A stretch of 64,000 nucleotides of DNA from Cloacibacterium sp047601505 (GCF_047601505.1 NZ_JASGJD010000001.1:868001-932000), one strand, 5' to 3'. Shown: positions 32,915 through 42,086, counted from the stretch's first letter. Made by a program: numbers and translations. Notes: generated by a model from the sequence alone, not told the origin.

Positions 32915-33311
32915 GGGGCTGACCGGTTTCGACAGCAAGACCAATGGGTAAGTAAGCATGCAGAGAACCGTAGCGCGATCTCTTAAATCCCTTGCTACAA
33001 AATTTAACTGGCAACGAAGAGTTTGCTCTTGCTGCTTAATCCGAAGCTTAGTAGGATTTGCGTTTTTCCCGAAGTACAGTAAGGAAACAAGATGTCTCCC
33101 GAAAGTTCTGTTCTGCGACGTTCGATTTCGAGGCATAGAAAATGCGGAAATAAGCTGATAAGCACTTCGATTATCAGACGAAAAATTTAGAAGATAAGCG
33201 CAGAGTTGGCTGTTTGCTGTCTGCTCTACGACGAAAATTAATAGCAAAATAAGCATGTAGAAAGCTTGCGTATTGCTTGTTTGGACGAGGGTTCGAATCC
33301 CTCCAGCTCCA
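32915..33311 (+). ncRNA. ssrA: Transfer-messenger RNA (tmRNA)
   Basis: The molecule of about 397 nt begins GGGGCTGACCGGTTTCGACAG and ends with the T-arm GGGTTCGAATCCC and acceptor strand AGCTCC, which pairs with GGGGCT; the discriminator base is A and CCA is not encoded. The reading frame at 33010-33039 gives GNEEFALAA and then TAA, the proteolysis tag added to stalled peptides. The tag fits the ALAA-ending, Gly-starting tags of Bacteroidota. A hairpin terminator follows. Confidence 0.97.
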
Positions 33312-33318
33312 CGAAAAA

Positions 33319-33346
33319 ATCTCCGAATTTTCGGAGATTTTTTTTT
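33319..33346. terminator. Terminator of tmRNA and metF
   Basis: ATCTCCGA and TCGGAGAT form a perfect 8-bp stem with a 4-nt loop, flanked by A and T runs. It separates tmRNA from the convergent metF gene. Confidence 0.88.
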
Positions 33347-34301
33347 AGAATATTTCTTTAGCTATTTTAAAAATATTATCGCTTTTTCCCATAGAATAGT
33401 AGTGCAAAACAGGAACCCCGAAATCTAGCAATTCTTTGCTTTGTTGGATGGTCCATTCAATACCAACTTGTCTTACTTCGGCTGTGGTTTTGCATTTTTG
33501 TACTTCGCTAATTAAAGTTTCGGGCAAATCTATTCTGAAAATTTGAGGTAAAATCTGCAAATGACTTTTCGTAGCAATAGGTTTAATGCCTGGAATAATT
33601 GGAACATCAATTCCAAAATCTCTGCACTGTTTTACAAAATCAAAAAACTTTTGGTTGTCAAAAAACATTTGAGTAACAATATAATCTGCACCATTTTCTA
33701 CTTTTTGTTTCAGCATTTGAAGGTCATAATTCAAACTTGGGGCTTCCAAATGTTTTTCTGGATAACCTGCAACGCCAATACAAAAATCCATATTTTCGGC
33801 AACTTCTATTTCTTCGTGAAGAAATTTTCCAGAGTTTAAATCTTTAATTTGTTTTACCAAATCTGATGCAAAAAGATGTCCTTCGCTATGAGCTTTGAAA
33901 TATTGCTCGTCTTTTCTAGAATCTCCACGTAATGCCATAACGTTTTGAATGCCAAGATATTGACATTCTACTAAAGCATATTCTGTTTCTTCTTTATTAA
34001 AACCTCCGCACAAAATATGAGGAACGGTATCAACACCATATTTATGTTGAAGAGAAGCACAAATCCCAATAGTTCCGGGGCGTTTTCTGGTGATTTTTTT
34101 CTCGAAAAGTCCGTTTTCTTTTTCAATAAAAATATATTCTTCTCTGGAAGTAGTTACGTCTATAAAAGGTGGTTTAAACTCCATCAATGGATCTATATTT
34201 TTGTATAAATCATTAATGCTGGTACCTTTTTGTGGCGGAATTACCTCAAAAGAAAAAAGCGTTTTGCCGTTGGCGTTTTGTATATGGTCTGTGATTTTCA
34301 T
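33345..34301 (-). CDS. metF: Methylenetetrahydrofolate reductase
   Basis: This enzyme reduces 5,10-methylene-THF to 5-methyl-THF, the methyl donor of methionine synthase. The 318-residue flavoprotein has FSFEVIPPQKG at about 17-27, the FAD- and folate-contacting blocks VTTSREE, VPHILCGGFNKEE, ALRGDSRKDE and YIVTQMFFDNQKFFDFV. I set the start at ATG 34301 (MKITDHI), with eight residues less than the longest reading. It is last in the metH1 (TnpA) metH2 metF series, after a 425-base gap full of repeats, so it may have its own promoter. Confidence 0.96.
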   Translation of the reverse strand: MKITDHIQNANGKTLFSFEVIPPQKGTSINDLYKNIDPLMEFKPPFIDVTTSREEYIFIEKENGLFEKKITRKRPGTIGICASLQHKYGVDTVPHILCGGFNKEETEYALVECQYLGIQNVMALRGDSRKDEQYFKAHSEGHLFASDLVKQIKDLNSGKFLHEEIEVAENMDFCIGVAGYPEKHLEAPSLNYDLQMLKQKVENGADYIVTQMFFDNQKFFDFVKQCRDFGIDVPIIPGIKPIATKSHLQILPQIFRIDLPETLISEVQKCKTTAEVRQVGIEWTIQQSKELLDFGVPVLHYYSMGKSDNIFKIAKEIF

Positions 34302-34726
34302 TTGTCTTTGCGAGGAACGAAGCAATCTGTTCCTATTTTTTATATTTTAATTATTTCTATTTTATTTATTGTCAGTCTGAGCGTAGTCGAAGACTTGGGC
34401 GTGTTTTGTAAAAAATCCAAAACTAAAGCCAAGCATTTTTTTACAAAACCGCGCTTTCCGTTACAATCTTTTTTTGCCTTATTTCGACTCCGCTCAATAT
34501 GACAAAAAAAGGATTTCCACTGCAATCGCTCACGCGAAATGCGCACGTTCCAGTTCTGTTTTTTTTATTGCGCTCCTACGGAGCGCCCTAATTTCTACAC
34601 ACTTTTTTCTACACAGATATTGTTCCTACGGAACATTTTCATAATTGAGAAAACATCAATTTTTTTGATTTTTTGAAAGACAAAAATTTTTTCAAGAAAA
34701 TCTTTTGTTCCTTTTGCTGTTAAAAC
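34302..34726. repeat. Repeat-filled intergenic region between metH2 and metF
   Basis: No gene is visible in these 425 bases. They hold GTCTTTGCGAGGAACGAAGC (from 34304); a pair of inverted repeats, GTCAGTCTGAGCG...AGTCGAAGA (34371-34393) and TCGACTCCGCTCA...ATGAC (34484-34503); and two TAC-loop palindromes, GCGCTCC-TAC-GGAGCGC (34570-34586) and TGTTCC-TAC-GGAACA (34621-34635). Each resembles dispersed palindromic repeats. Confidence 0.7.
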
Positions 34727-37390
34727 TTAATCCGCCAAATTAGGAGCAAGCCACTTTTTAGCAAACTCAATATCTATATTTTTTCTTTCGGCGTAATCTT
34801 TTAATTGGTCTTCTGCAATTTTTCCTACTCCGAAATATTTCGCTTTTGAATTGGCAAAATAATACCCGGAAACCGAAGCTGTAGGGAACATTGCCAAACT
34901 TTCCGTCAATTCTAAACCTATATTTTTTTTCACTTCTAATAAATCCCAAATCGTGAGTTTATCTAAATGATCCGGACAAGCTGGATAACCAGGAGCAGGA
35001 CGAATTCCTACATATTTTTCGGAAATTAAATCATCATTTTCCAGATTTTCGTCGTTAGAGTAGCTCCAAATTTCAGTTCTTACTTTTTTATGTAAAAATT
35101 CTGCAAATGCTTCTGCAAAACGGTCTGCCAAAGCTTTTACCATAATAGAATTGTAATCGTCGTGCTCGGCTTCATATTTTTGAGCCAATTCATCCGTTCC
35201 AAAACCTGTAGTTACTGCAAAAGTTCCAATGTAATCTCGCTTTCCTGAAGATTTTGGTGCAATAAAATCACTCAAAGCCAAATATTCTTTACCTTCTGAT
35301 TTTTTGTGCTGTTGACGAAGCGTTCTGAAAACAAAAGTTTCATCTCCTTTTTTCAGTTCAATATCGTCTTTTTCGGTAGAATTTGCAGGAAAAATTCCGA
35401 AAATTGCTTTTGCGGTCAAAAGTTTTTCATCTACAATTTTTTTCAGCATTTTCTGTGCATCCGCGAAAAGTTCGGTTGCTTGTTCGCCTACCACTTTATC
35501 TTTCAAAATCTGTGGATATTTCCCAAATAAATCCCAGCTTCTAAAAAACGGACTCCAATCGATATAAGGAACTAATTCTTCTAAGCTTTGATTTTCAATA
35601 ATTTGAATACCTAAATGTTTTGGTTCTGGGATAATTTCGTTTTCCCAATCTATTTTAAATTTCTGCTTTCTGGCTTCTTCAATCGAAATGTATTCTTTGT
35701 CAACTTGTCTATTCAAGAATTTCTCACGGAAATCTGCATAATCGGTTTTCAAATCCGAAACATATTCTCCATTTCTGTTGCTCAGCAAAGAACTCACCAC
35801 ACCTACAGCTCTGGAAGCATCGTTCACGTGAACTACGGCGTTTTTATATTTTGGGTCTATTTTTACAGCAGTATGCGCTTTAGAAGTTGTAGCGCCACCA
35901 ATCATCAAAGGAAAATTAAGATTTTGTCTTTCTAATTCGGCAGCAATGTGAACCATTTCGTCTAAACTTGGCGTAATTAATCCACTCAAACCAATTACAT
36001 CTACATTTTCTTTAATAGCCGTTTCTATAATTTTTTCGGCAGGAACCATCACGCCCAAATCTACAATTTCGTAATTGTTGCAACCCAAAACTACGCTCAC
36101 AATGTTTTTACCAATATCGTGAACATCGCCTTTTACGGTCGCCATCAATACTTTTCCGTTGGCCTTTTGAGCAGAATCTTTCTCCGCTTCAATGTATGGT
36201 TGAAGATAAGCAACGGCTTTTTTCATTACTCTGGCAGATTTTACAACTTGAGGCAAAAACATTTTCCCAGAACCGAATAAATCTCCTACAACGCCCATTC
36301 CGGTCATTAAATTTCCTTCAATCACATCCAAAGGTCTTGTTGCTACTTTTCTGGCTTCTTCTACATCTTCTTCAATAAATCTATCAATTCCTTTTACCAA
36401 AGAATGTGTAATTCTATCTTGTAATGGTTGTTTTCTCCACTCTAGATTTTCTACAATTTCTTTTTTTACCGATTTATGTTTTTCAGAATAATCGAGTAAT
36501 CTTTCCGTAGCATCGTCTCTGCGGTCTAGCATTACATCTTCTACCAGTTCTAATAAATCTTTCGGAATTTCATCATAAACCTCAAGCATAGTTGGGTTTA
36601 CAATTCCCATGTTCATTCCGTTTTTTATGGCGTAGTACAAGAAAACCGAATGCATGGCTTCTCTTACAGTGTCGTTTCCTCTAAACGAAAACGAAACATT
36701 GGAAACACCACCAGAAACTGAAACGTAAGGAAGATTTTCTCTCACCCATTTTGTTGCGTTGATGAAATCTAAAGCATTTTTTCTGTGCTCTTCCATTCCT
36801 GTTGCAACAGGGAAAATATTCAAATCGAAAATAATATCTTCGGGAGGGAAATTGACAATTTCCGTTAAAATTTTATAACTTCTTTCACAAATTTCGAGTC
36901 TTCTTTCGTAGGTGTCGGCTTGTCCTACCTCATCAAAAGCCATGATGATTGCTGCAGCTCCGTATCTTTTGATGGCTTTGGCGTGTTTTATGAATTCTTC
37001 TTCGCCACCTTTTAAACTGATGGAATTTACCACACATTTCCCTTGAACCACTTGCAGACCAGCCTCCAAAATTTCCCACTTGGAAGAGTCTATCATAATC
37101 GGGATTCTCGCAATGTCTGGTTCAGAAGCAATTAAATTCAAGAATTTTACCATGCAGTATTTTCCGTCGAGCAATCCGTCATCAAAATTGACGTCTAAGA
37201 TTTGCGCTCCTCCTTCTACCTGATTTCTGGCAATGTCTAAGGCTTCAGAAAATTTCTCTTCTTTAATTAATCTGAGGAATTTTTTAGAACCAGCAACATT
37301 GGTTCTTTCTCCAATATTAATAAAATTGGATTCTGGAGTTATAATTAAAGGTTCTAGACCTGAGAGTTTTAAATATCTATTTTTTTTCAT
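34727..37390 (-). CDS. metH: Methionine synthase, B12-dependent, folate/B12/activation domains
   Basis: This 887-residue half of a split MetH transfers a methyl group from methyl-THF to cobalamin. It contains the pterin-binding domain (about 15-290: FINIGERTNVAGSKKFLRLI), the cobalamin cap (about 320-400), the B12-binding domain with DVHDIGKNIV at about 420 carrying the cobalt-ligand His, and the C-terminal SAM-dependent reactivation domain (about 580-887, with IRPAPGYPACPDHL). The homocysteine domain is encoded separately at 38084-39097. An IS200-like gene lies between the halves. Confidence 0.95.
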   Translation of the reverse strand: MKKNRYLKLSGLEPLIITPESNFINIGERTNVAGSKKFLRLIKEEKFSEALDIARNQVEGGAQILDVNFDDGLLDGKYCMVKFLNLIASEPDIARIPIMIDSSKWEILEAGLQVVQGKCVVNSISLKGGEEEFIKHAKAIKRYGAAAIIMAFDEVGQADTYERRLEICERSYKILTEIVNFPPEDIIFDLNIFPVATGMEEHRKNALDFINATKWVRENLPYVSVSGGVSNVSFSFRGNDTVREAMHSVFLYYAIKNGMNMGIVNPTMLEVYDEIPKDLLELVEDVMLDRRDDATERLLDYSEKHKSVKKEIVENLEWRKQPLQDRITHSLVKGIDRFIEEDVEEARKVATRPLDVIEGNLMTGMGVVGDLFGSGKMFLPQVVKSARVMKKAVAYLQPYIEAEKDSAQKANGKVLMATVKGDVHDIGKNIVSVVLGCNNYEIVDLGVMVPAEKIIETAIKENVDVIGLSGLITPSLDEMVHIAAELERQNLNFPLMIGGATTSKAHTAVKIDPKYKNAVVHVNDASRAVGVVSSLLSNRNGEYVSDLKTDYADFREKFLNRQVDKEYISIEEARKQKFKIDWENEIIPEPKHLGIQIIENQSLEELVPYIDWSPFFRSWDLFGKYPQILKDKVVGEQATELFADAQKMLKKIVDEKLLTAKAIFGIFPANSTEKDDIELKKGDETFVFRTLRQQHKKSEGKEYLALSDFIAPKSSGKRDYIGTFAVTTGFGTDELAQKYEAEHDDYNSIMVKALADRFAEAFAEFLHKKVRTEIWSYSNDENLENDDLISEKYVGIRPAPGYPACPDHLDKLTIWDLLEVKKNIGLELTESLAMFPTASVSGYYFANSKAKYFGVGKIAEDQLKDYAERKNIDIEFAKKWLAPNLAD

Positions 37391-37411
37391 TCTTTTTTTT
37401 GTTATTTGGTA

Positions 37412-37481
37412 AAGGTCTGGAAGACCTTAATCAATAGCCAAGTGCGAAGCCTGAATTGTAATTGCGGAGCCCTGAAAGGGC
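37412..37481. repeat. Left-flank palindromes of the IS200-like transposase
   Basis: AAGGTCT-GGA-AGACCTT at 37412-37428 and GCCCT-GAA-AGGGC at 37469-37481 are short stems with three-base loops, next to the transposase 3' end. The second has its inverse copy at 37965-37977 beyond the other end of the gene. Confidence 0.75.
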
Positions 37482-37487
37482 GACAGC

Positions 37488-37940
37488 CTAATCCCAAACA
37501 TATCTTTCATCATAATCAATTTTATATTTTTTTAGAAATTTCAAAAACTCTTCTTTAAATGTAATATTTTCATGATGATCTTCTTGATTTTCAATATAAT
37601 TTGTCACGACGTCTATTTCTGAAGGATTAACAGAAAAAGCACCATAACCACTTTGCCAATAGAAATTTTCGAATTCACTTCCTTTTGTCTTAATCCATTT
37701 TGAAGAATTGGACTTTATTTTTTCTATCAAATCCATTAAAGCAATTTTCTTTGACAATAAACAAAGTATATGAACATGGTCTTTTTCTCCTCCTACTTGA
37801 ATCGGACTACATTCCAAATTTTTGCAAATACCACCAATATAAGAAAACAATTCTTCTTTTATAGAATTTGTGATTAATGGATTTCTGTGTTTGGTGCTAA
37901 AAACCAAATGCACATAAATTTTGTTTAATGATTGTCCCAT
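37488..37940 (-). CDS. IS200-like Y1 transposase (possible REP-associated, RAYT)
   Basis: This 150-residue single-strand transposase of the HUH Y1 type opens with GQSLNKIYVHLVFSTKHRNPLI. It carries the HVH metal-binding pair at residues 55-57 and the catalytic Tyr115 in TNYIENQEDHH. TnpA cuts at hairpins in single-stranded DNA. Here the gene is flanked on both sides by short palindromes, as in REP-associated transposases, and no left or right IS ends of the TnpA/TnpB type are seen. It sits between the two halves of metH on the same strand. Confidence 0.9.
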   Translation of the reverse strand: MGQSLNKIYVHLVFSTKHRNPLITNSIKEELFSYIGGICKNLECSPIQVGGEKDHVHILCLLSKKIALMDLIEKIKSNSSKWIKTKGSEFENFYWQSGYGAFSVNPSEIDVVTNYIENQEDHHENITFKEEFLKFLKKYKIDYDERYVWD

Positions 37941-37964
37941 TTCATTACTTAAAATTAATCTTTC

Positions 37965-38043
37965 GCCCTTTCAGGGCTCAACAAATTTTTAATATATTTT
38001 CGTAAGGTTTTACCCTACGCTATTGATTTCGCCACTTCGTGGC
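37965..38043. repeat. Right-flank palindromes of the IS200-like transposase
   Basis: GCCCT-TTC-AGGGC lies at 37965-37977, an imperfect stem CGTAAGG...CCTACG at about 38001-38019, and GCCAC-TTC-GTGGC at 38031-38043. They lie between the transposase start and the end of the metH1 gene. Confidence 0.75.
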
Positions 38044-38083
38044 TTCATATTTCTATAAAATTTTATTATCAAATAATTTATCA

Positions 38084-39097
38084 TTAAATTATCACATTAA
38101 TTTTCCTTGGTTCATAGTTTTTCACCAAATCCGCAATTGCTTTGATGTGTTCTGGAGTAGTTCCACAACAGCCACCAATGATATTGATGAGTTTTTTTTC
38201 GGCGTATTCTCTAATTTGTTCTGCCATAAATTCTGGAGATTCATCATATTGCCCGAAAGCATTTGGTAAACCAGCATTTGGATAAGCTGAAATGAAAAAT
38301 TCGGAATTATTAGAAACGGTTTCTAAGTAAGGAGTTAATTGTTTTGCTCCTAATGCACAATTAAAACCAACGCTCAATAAATTAAGGTGAGAAACAGAAA
38401 CCAAAAACGCTTCAGCCGTTTGTCCGCTCAATGTTCTACCAGAAGCATCGGTGATAGTTCCCGAAACCATGATTGGGATTTTTATATTTCTTTCTTCTTG
38501 GATTTCATCAATAGCAAAAAGTGCAGCTTTTGCGTTTAAAGTATCAAAAATAGTTTCCACTAAAAGCAAATCTGAACCACCATCAATTAAAGCCTCTGCT
38601 TGTTGCTTATAAGCAATTCTTAATTCATCAAAAGTGATGGCTCTGTAGCCAGGATCGTTTACATCTGGTGAAAGCGAAGCCGTTTTGTTGGTTGGGCCAA
38701 TAGAACCCGCTACAAATCTTGGTTTTTCAGGGTTTTTTGCAGTAAACTCATCACAAACTTTTCTGGCAATTTTAGCAGATTCAAAATTCAATTCATATAC
38801 CAATTCTTCCATGTGATAATCTGCCATTGCAATGGTAGTTGCAGAGAAAGTATTGGTTTCTATAATGTCTGCGCCAGCTTCTAGATATTTAGCATGAACT
38901 TCCTCAATCGCTTTTGGTTGAGTAAGAGAAAGTAAATCATTATTTCCTTTCAGTGGAGATTGCCAATCTTTGAAACGTTCGCCACGATAATCTTCTTCTT
39001 CAAATTTATAACGTTGAAGCATCGTTCCCATTGCCCCGTCTAAAACGAGGATTCTATTATTAAGAGCTTCATAGAGCTTCTGTGTTCTAGCGTTCAT
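38084..39097 (-). CDS. Homocysteine methyltransferase domain of methionine synthase (split MetH)
   Basis: This 337-residue protein is the homocysteine-binding domain that completes the split MetH. It has the barrel start ILVLDGAMGTMLQRYKFEEEDYRG (about 16-39), FNCALGAKQL with the first zinc Cys, and NIIGGCCGTTPEHIKAIA with the other two zinc Cys. It is first in the operon, under a SAM-I riboswitch (39169-39269). In Bacteroidota I recall this split being normal; the insertion of a transposase after it is not. Confidence 0.93.
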   Translation of the reverse strand: MNARTQKLYEALNNRILVLDGAMGTMLQRYKFEEEDYRGERFKDWQSPLKGNNDLLSLTQPKAIEEVHAKYLEAGADIIETNTFSATTIAMADYHMEELVYELNFESAKIARKVCDEFTAKNPEKPRFVAGSIGPTNKTASLSPDVNDPGYRAITFDELRIAYKQQAEALIDGGSDLLLVETIFDTLNAKAALFAIDEIQEERNIKIPIMVSGTITDASGRTLSGQTAEAFLVSVSHLNLLSVGFNCALGAKQLTPYLETVSNNSEFFISAYPNAGLPNAFGQYDESPEFMAEQIREYAEKKLINIIGGCCGTTPEHIKAIADLVKNYEPRKINVII

Positions 39098-39168
39098 ATT
39101 ACTATTGTTTTTGAGGAAATGTTAAGAAGAAATTCTCTGCAAAAATTGCGAATTTTAGAATGATTGAG

Positions 39169-39269
39169 TTATCTATCCAAAATTAGGTAGAATGCAGCAC
39201 CTTTCTTATTCTATAACAAGAGGTTGCTAAAGTTTCAACGGGTCTATTCCCTCCACTTTTCTTGATAAC
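39169..39269 (-). promoter_or_regulatory. SAM-I riboswitch (S-box)
   Basis: On the minus strand the element begins GTTATCAAGAAAAGTGGAGG and includes ACCCGTTGAAAC, TAGCAACC and AAGGTGCTGCATTC, the conserved core of the S-box. P1 is formed by GTTATC (39264-39269) and GATAAC (39169-39174). It lies 72 bases upstream of metH1 and would turn off the methionine operon when SAM is plentiful. The expression platform is not an obvious T-run terminator, so control of translation is possible. Confidence 0.9.
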
Positions 39270-39300
39270 ATTTCGAGATTTTTATAAGAACAATTTTTTG

Positions 39301-39308
39301 CAAAACTA
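39301..39308 (-). promoter_or_regulatory. Putative -7 element TAGTTTTG for metH1/riboswitch
   Basis: The minus strand reads TAGTTTTG, a TAnnTTTG match 31 bases upstream of the riboswitch P1. It is inside the divergent gap shared with the plus-strand glycosidase gene. Confidence 0.55.
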
Positions 39309-39411
39309 TTGCATTTTTTCCACATTTGAAAATCGGTTTTTTAAATTTAATAAAGATGAAACGCTCATTTTTTTATTTTTTTCTAACTTCGTGACTAGAA
39401 AGAATGAAAAA

Positions 39412-42030
39412 ATGCAGATTATGGAAGCAGAAAGAAACAGATTACGAGATATAAATTACAGAACTTGGGGACCTTATGTTAGCAACAGACAATGGGGAAA
39501 TGTAAGAGAAGATTATAGCAATGATGGTAATACTTGGGAAGCAACAGGTCACAATGATGCCGAAAGTAGAGCTTACAGATGGGCAGAAGAAGGTATTGCT
39601 GGAATTTCAGACGAAAACCAATTGCTTTGTTTTGCATTTTCTTTTTGGAATAAAAAAGATAAAATGATAAAAGAGCGTTTCTTCGGTCTGAGCAATTACC
39701 AAGGAAACCACGGAGAAGATGTGAAAGAAATTTTCTATTACTTAGATAATACGCCATCTCACAGTTACATGAAAATGGTGTACAAATATCCACAGAATCC
39801 TTTTCCTTATGATGATTTAATTAATACAAATGCACAGAGAAGCAACAAAGAAACCGAATATGAAATTATCGACACTGGTATTTTTGATAATGATGAATAT
39901 TTTGATATTTTTATAGAATACGCTAAAATTCACTTCGATGATATTTTAATCAGGATTTCTGTTACCAATAGAAATAAAGTAAAAGCACCATTGGTAATTC
40001 TTCCAACGCTTTGGTACAGAAATAATTGGAGTTGGGGATATAATAAATACAAACCAAATTTAACAACAACTTATCGTGGACAAATTGATATTGAACATGA
40101 TAAACTTGTGATGAAAAAGTTATATTCCAGAAACAAAGACGTTAAAATTCTGTTTTGTGATAATGAAACCAATACAGAAAAACTTTATGGCAAAAAATCG
40201 TCAAATAAGTATTTCAAAGATGGAATTAACAACCGCATTATCAATAAAAAAAATACAGTAAATCCTAAGAATTTTGGTACCAAAGCGGCTTTTGTAATTG
40301 ATACCGAAATTGAAGCTGGCGAAACCAAAACTTTCGATTTTAGATTGTCTCCTCATAAAATGGAAAATGCTTTTTTTGATTTTGATGATGTTTTTGAAAC
40401 CAGAAAAGTAGAAGCGAATGAATTTTATGGAGAAATTCAAAAAGATATTGTTGACGAAGACGAAAAAAACGTACAAAGACAAGCTTTTGCAGGTTTACTT
40501 TGGAATAAACAGTTCTACCATTACAATATTGCAAAATGGCTGAAAGGAGACCCAAATTTTCCCGTTCAAAGAGATTTTAACAATCATGTAAGGAATACAG
40601 AATGGAAACACATGCACAACAAAGACATTATTTCCATGCCAGATAAATGGGAGTATCCGTGGTTTGCAACATGGGATTTGGCTTTTCATTGTGTAAGTTT
40701 CAGTATTATAGACCCAGATTTTGCTAAAAATCAACTTCAGTTGCTTACTAAAGAATGGTATATGCACCCAAACGGTCAACTTCCGGCTTACGAGTGGGAT
40801 TTTTCAGATGTAAACCCTCCCGTTCATGCTTGGAGTACTTTTCGAGTTTTTAAAATTGATGAAAAAATAAAAGGAAGACCAGATTTAGCCTTTCTGGAAA
40901 GTGTTTTTCAAAAATTATTGCTGAATTTTACATGGTGGGTTAATCGAAAAGACAAAACTGGCAAAAATGTTTTCGGTGGAGGTTTCCTTGGACTTGATAA
41001 TATTGGTGCTTTTGACCGAAATACTCAATTTCAAAACGGAGAATACCTGGAACAAGCAGACGGAACTTCTTGGATGGCAATGTTTGCCCTCAATATGATG
41101 AGAATTGCGATGGAATTGGCACTTTACAATCCTGTTTATGAAGATATGGCGATTAAGTTTTTCGAGCATTATCTCTACATCGCAGAAGCAATGGAGAATT
41201 TGGGAGATGGTAAAAATGGACTTTGGAACGAAGAAGACGGTTTCTTTTACGATGTTTTACAACAAAAAGATGGCACTGGTATTTCTTTGAAACTGAGAAG
41301 TATTGTAGGTCTTATTCCGCTTTTTGCAGTAGAAGTAATTGAGCACGAAATGCTTCAAAAGTTACCAAAATTCACCGCAAGAATGGATTGGATTCTCAAA
41401 AATAAAAAAGAATTGGCAAACTTGGTTTCTCATTGGGAAATGGAAGGAAAAGGCAGAAAACATTTGATGAGTATTTTGAGGAAAACGAGATTAACTAAAA
41501 TTCTTAACCGAATGTTAGACGAAAAAGAATTTTTAAGCGAATTCGGAATTCGTTCGATGTCTAAAGTTTATGAAGAAAATCCTTTCCAATTAGAGATTGA
41601 TGGGATTAATCATGTGGTGCATTATACACCTGCCGAAAGTGATAGCAGAATGTTTGGCGGCAATAGTAATTGGCGTGGTCCTATTTGGTTTCCAATAAAT
41701 TTTTTAATTGTAGAAAGTTTGCAACGTTTCCATTTTTATTATGACAATAGCATGCAAATAGAGTATCCTACAGGCAGTAAAAATTACAAAAATCTAAACG
41801 AAATTGCAGAAAATCTCAGCAGAAGACTTTCTAATATTTTCCTTAAAAATGAAGAAGGAAAACGTGCTTTCAACGGAAATGTAGATAAATTTAATTACGA
41901 CGAACACTTCAAAAACTACATCATGTTTTACGAATATTTCCATGGAGATAATGGACGTGGAGTAGGTGCTTCTCACCAAACTGGTTGGACTTCTACCGTT
42001 GCAAAACTCATCAATCCAAAGATGAAATAA
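39412..42030 (+). CDS. MGH1-like / GH63-type glycoside hydrolase
   Basis: This 872-residue enzyme has a central (alpha/alpha)6 toroid typical of GH63/MGH1 glucosidases; the helix with YPWFATWDLAFHCVSFSIIDPDFA (about 420-445) contains a catalytic-region motif. A second block, EYLEQADGTSWMAMFALNMM (about 545), has the acidic region, and WRGPIWFPINFLIVESLQ is near the end. It probably cleaves glucose- or mannose-containing glycans. ATG 39412 is chosen as the start because the longer frame runs back over the antisense riboswitch and is low in coding character. Confidence 0.85.
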   Translation: MQIMEAERNRLRDINYRTWGPYVSNRQWGNVREDYSNDGNTWEATGHNDAESRAYRWAEEGIAGISDENQLLCFAFSFWNKKDKMIKERFFGLSNYQGNHGEDVKEIFYYLDNTPSHSYMKMVYKYPQNPFPYDDLINTNAQRSNKETEYEIIDTGIFDNDEYFDIFIEYAKIHFDDILIRISVTNRNKVKAPLVILPTLWYRNNWSWGYNKYKPNLTTTYRGQIDIEHDKLVMKKLYSRNKDVKILFCDNETNTEKLYGKKSSNKYFKDGINNRIINKKNTVNPKNFGTKAAFVIDTEIEAGETKTFDFRLSPHKMENAFFDFDDVFETRKVEANEFYGEIQKDIVDEDEKNVQRQAFAGLLWNKQFYHYNIAKWLKGDPNFPVQRDFNNHVRNTEWKHMHNKDIISMPDKWEYPWFATWDLAFHCVSFSIIDPDFAKNQLQLLTKEWYMHPNGQLPAYEWDFSDVNPPVHAWSTFRVFKIDEKIKGRPDLAFLESVFQKLLLNFTWWVNRKDKTGKNVFGGGFLGLDNIGAFDRNTQFQNGEYLEQADGTSWMAMFALNMMRIAMELALYNPVYEDMAIKFFEHYLYIAEAMENLGDGKNGLWNEEDGFFYDVLQQKDGTGISLKLRSIVGLIPLFAVEVIEHEMLQKLPKFTARMDWILKNKKELANLVSHWEMEGKGRKHLMSILRKTRLTKILNRMLDEKEFLSEFGIRSMSKVYEENPFQLEIDGINHVVHYTPAESDSRMFGGNSNWRGPIWFPINFLIVESLQRFHFYYDNSMQIEYPTGSKNYKNLNEIAENLSRRLSNIFLKNEEGKRAFNGNVDKFNYDEHFKNYIMFYEYFHGDNGRGVGASHQTGWTSTVAKLINPKMK

Positions 42031-42051
42031 ATACTTTAAAAGAATAAAAAA

Positions 42052-42086
42052 AGCGAGAGGTTCTACAAAATTCCTCTCGCTTTTAT
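42052..42086. terminator. Bidirectional terminator between the glycosidase and DUF58 genes
   Basis: AGCGAGAGG and CCTCTCGCT form a perfect 9-bp stem with an A-rich left and T-rich right side. The DUF58 stop lies in the loop. Confidence 0.87.

Noticed and set aside
32906..33256. A 116-codon frame on the minus strand and a 66-codon frame on the plus strand across 32906-33256
   Set aside because: Both lie entirely within tmRNA, whose ends, tag and T-arm explain the sequence.
33285..33303. A GGGTTCGAATCCC motif that could mark a tRNA gene
   Set aside because: It is the T-arm of the tmRNA; there is no separate anticodon arm of suitable form. I found no other tRNA in the window.
34017..34546. Several 60-90-codon frames around the metF start and its gap
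   Set aside because: They overlap metF or consist of repeat words, with no protein-like features.
39262..39411. N-terminal extension of the MGH1-like gene by 50 residues
   Set aside because: It overlaps the riboswitch on the other strand and is Phe/Asn-rich with no family-like sequence; ATG 39412 is more likely.
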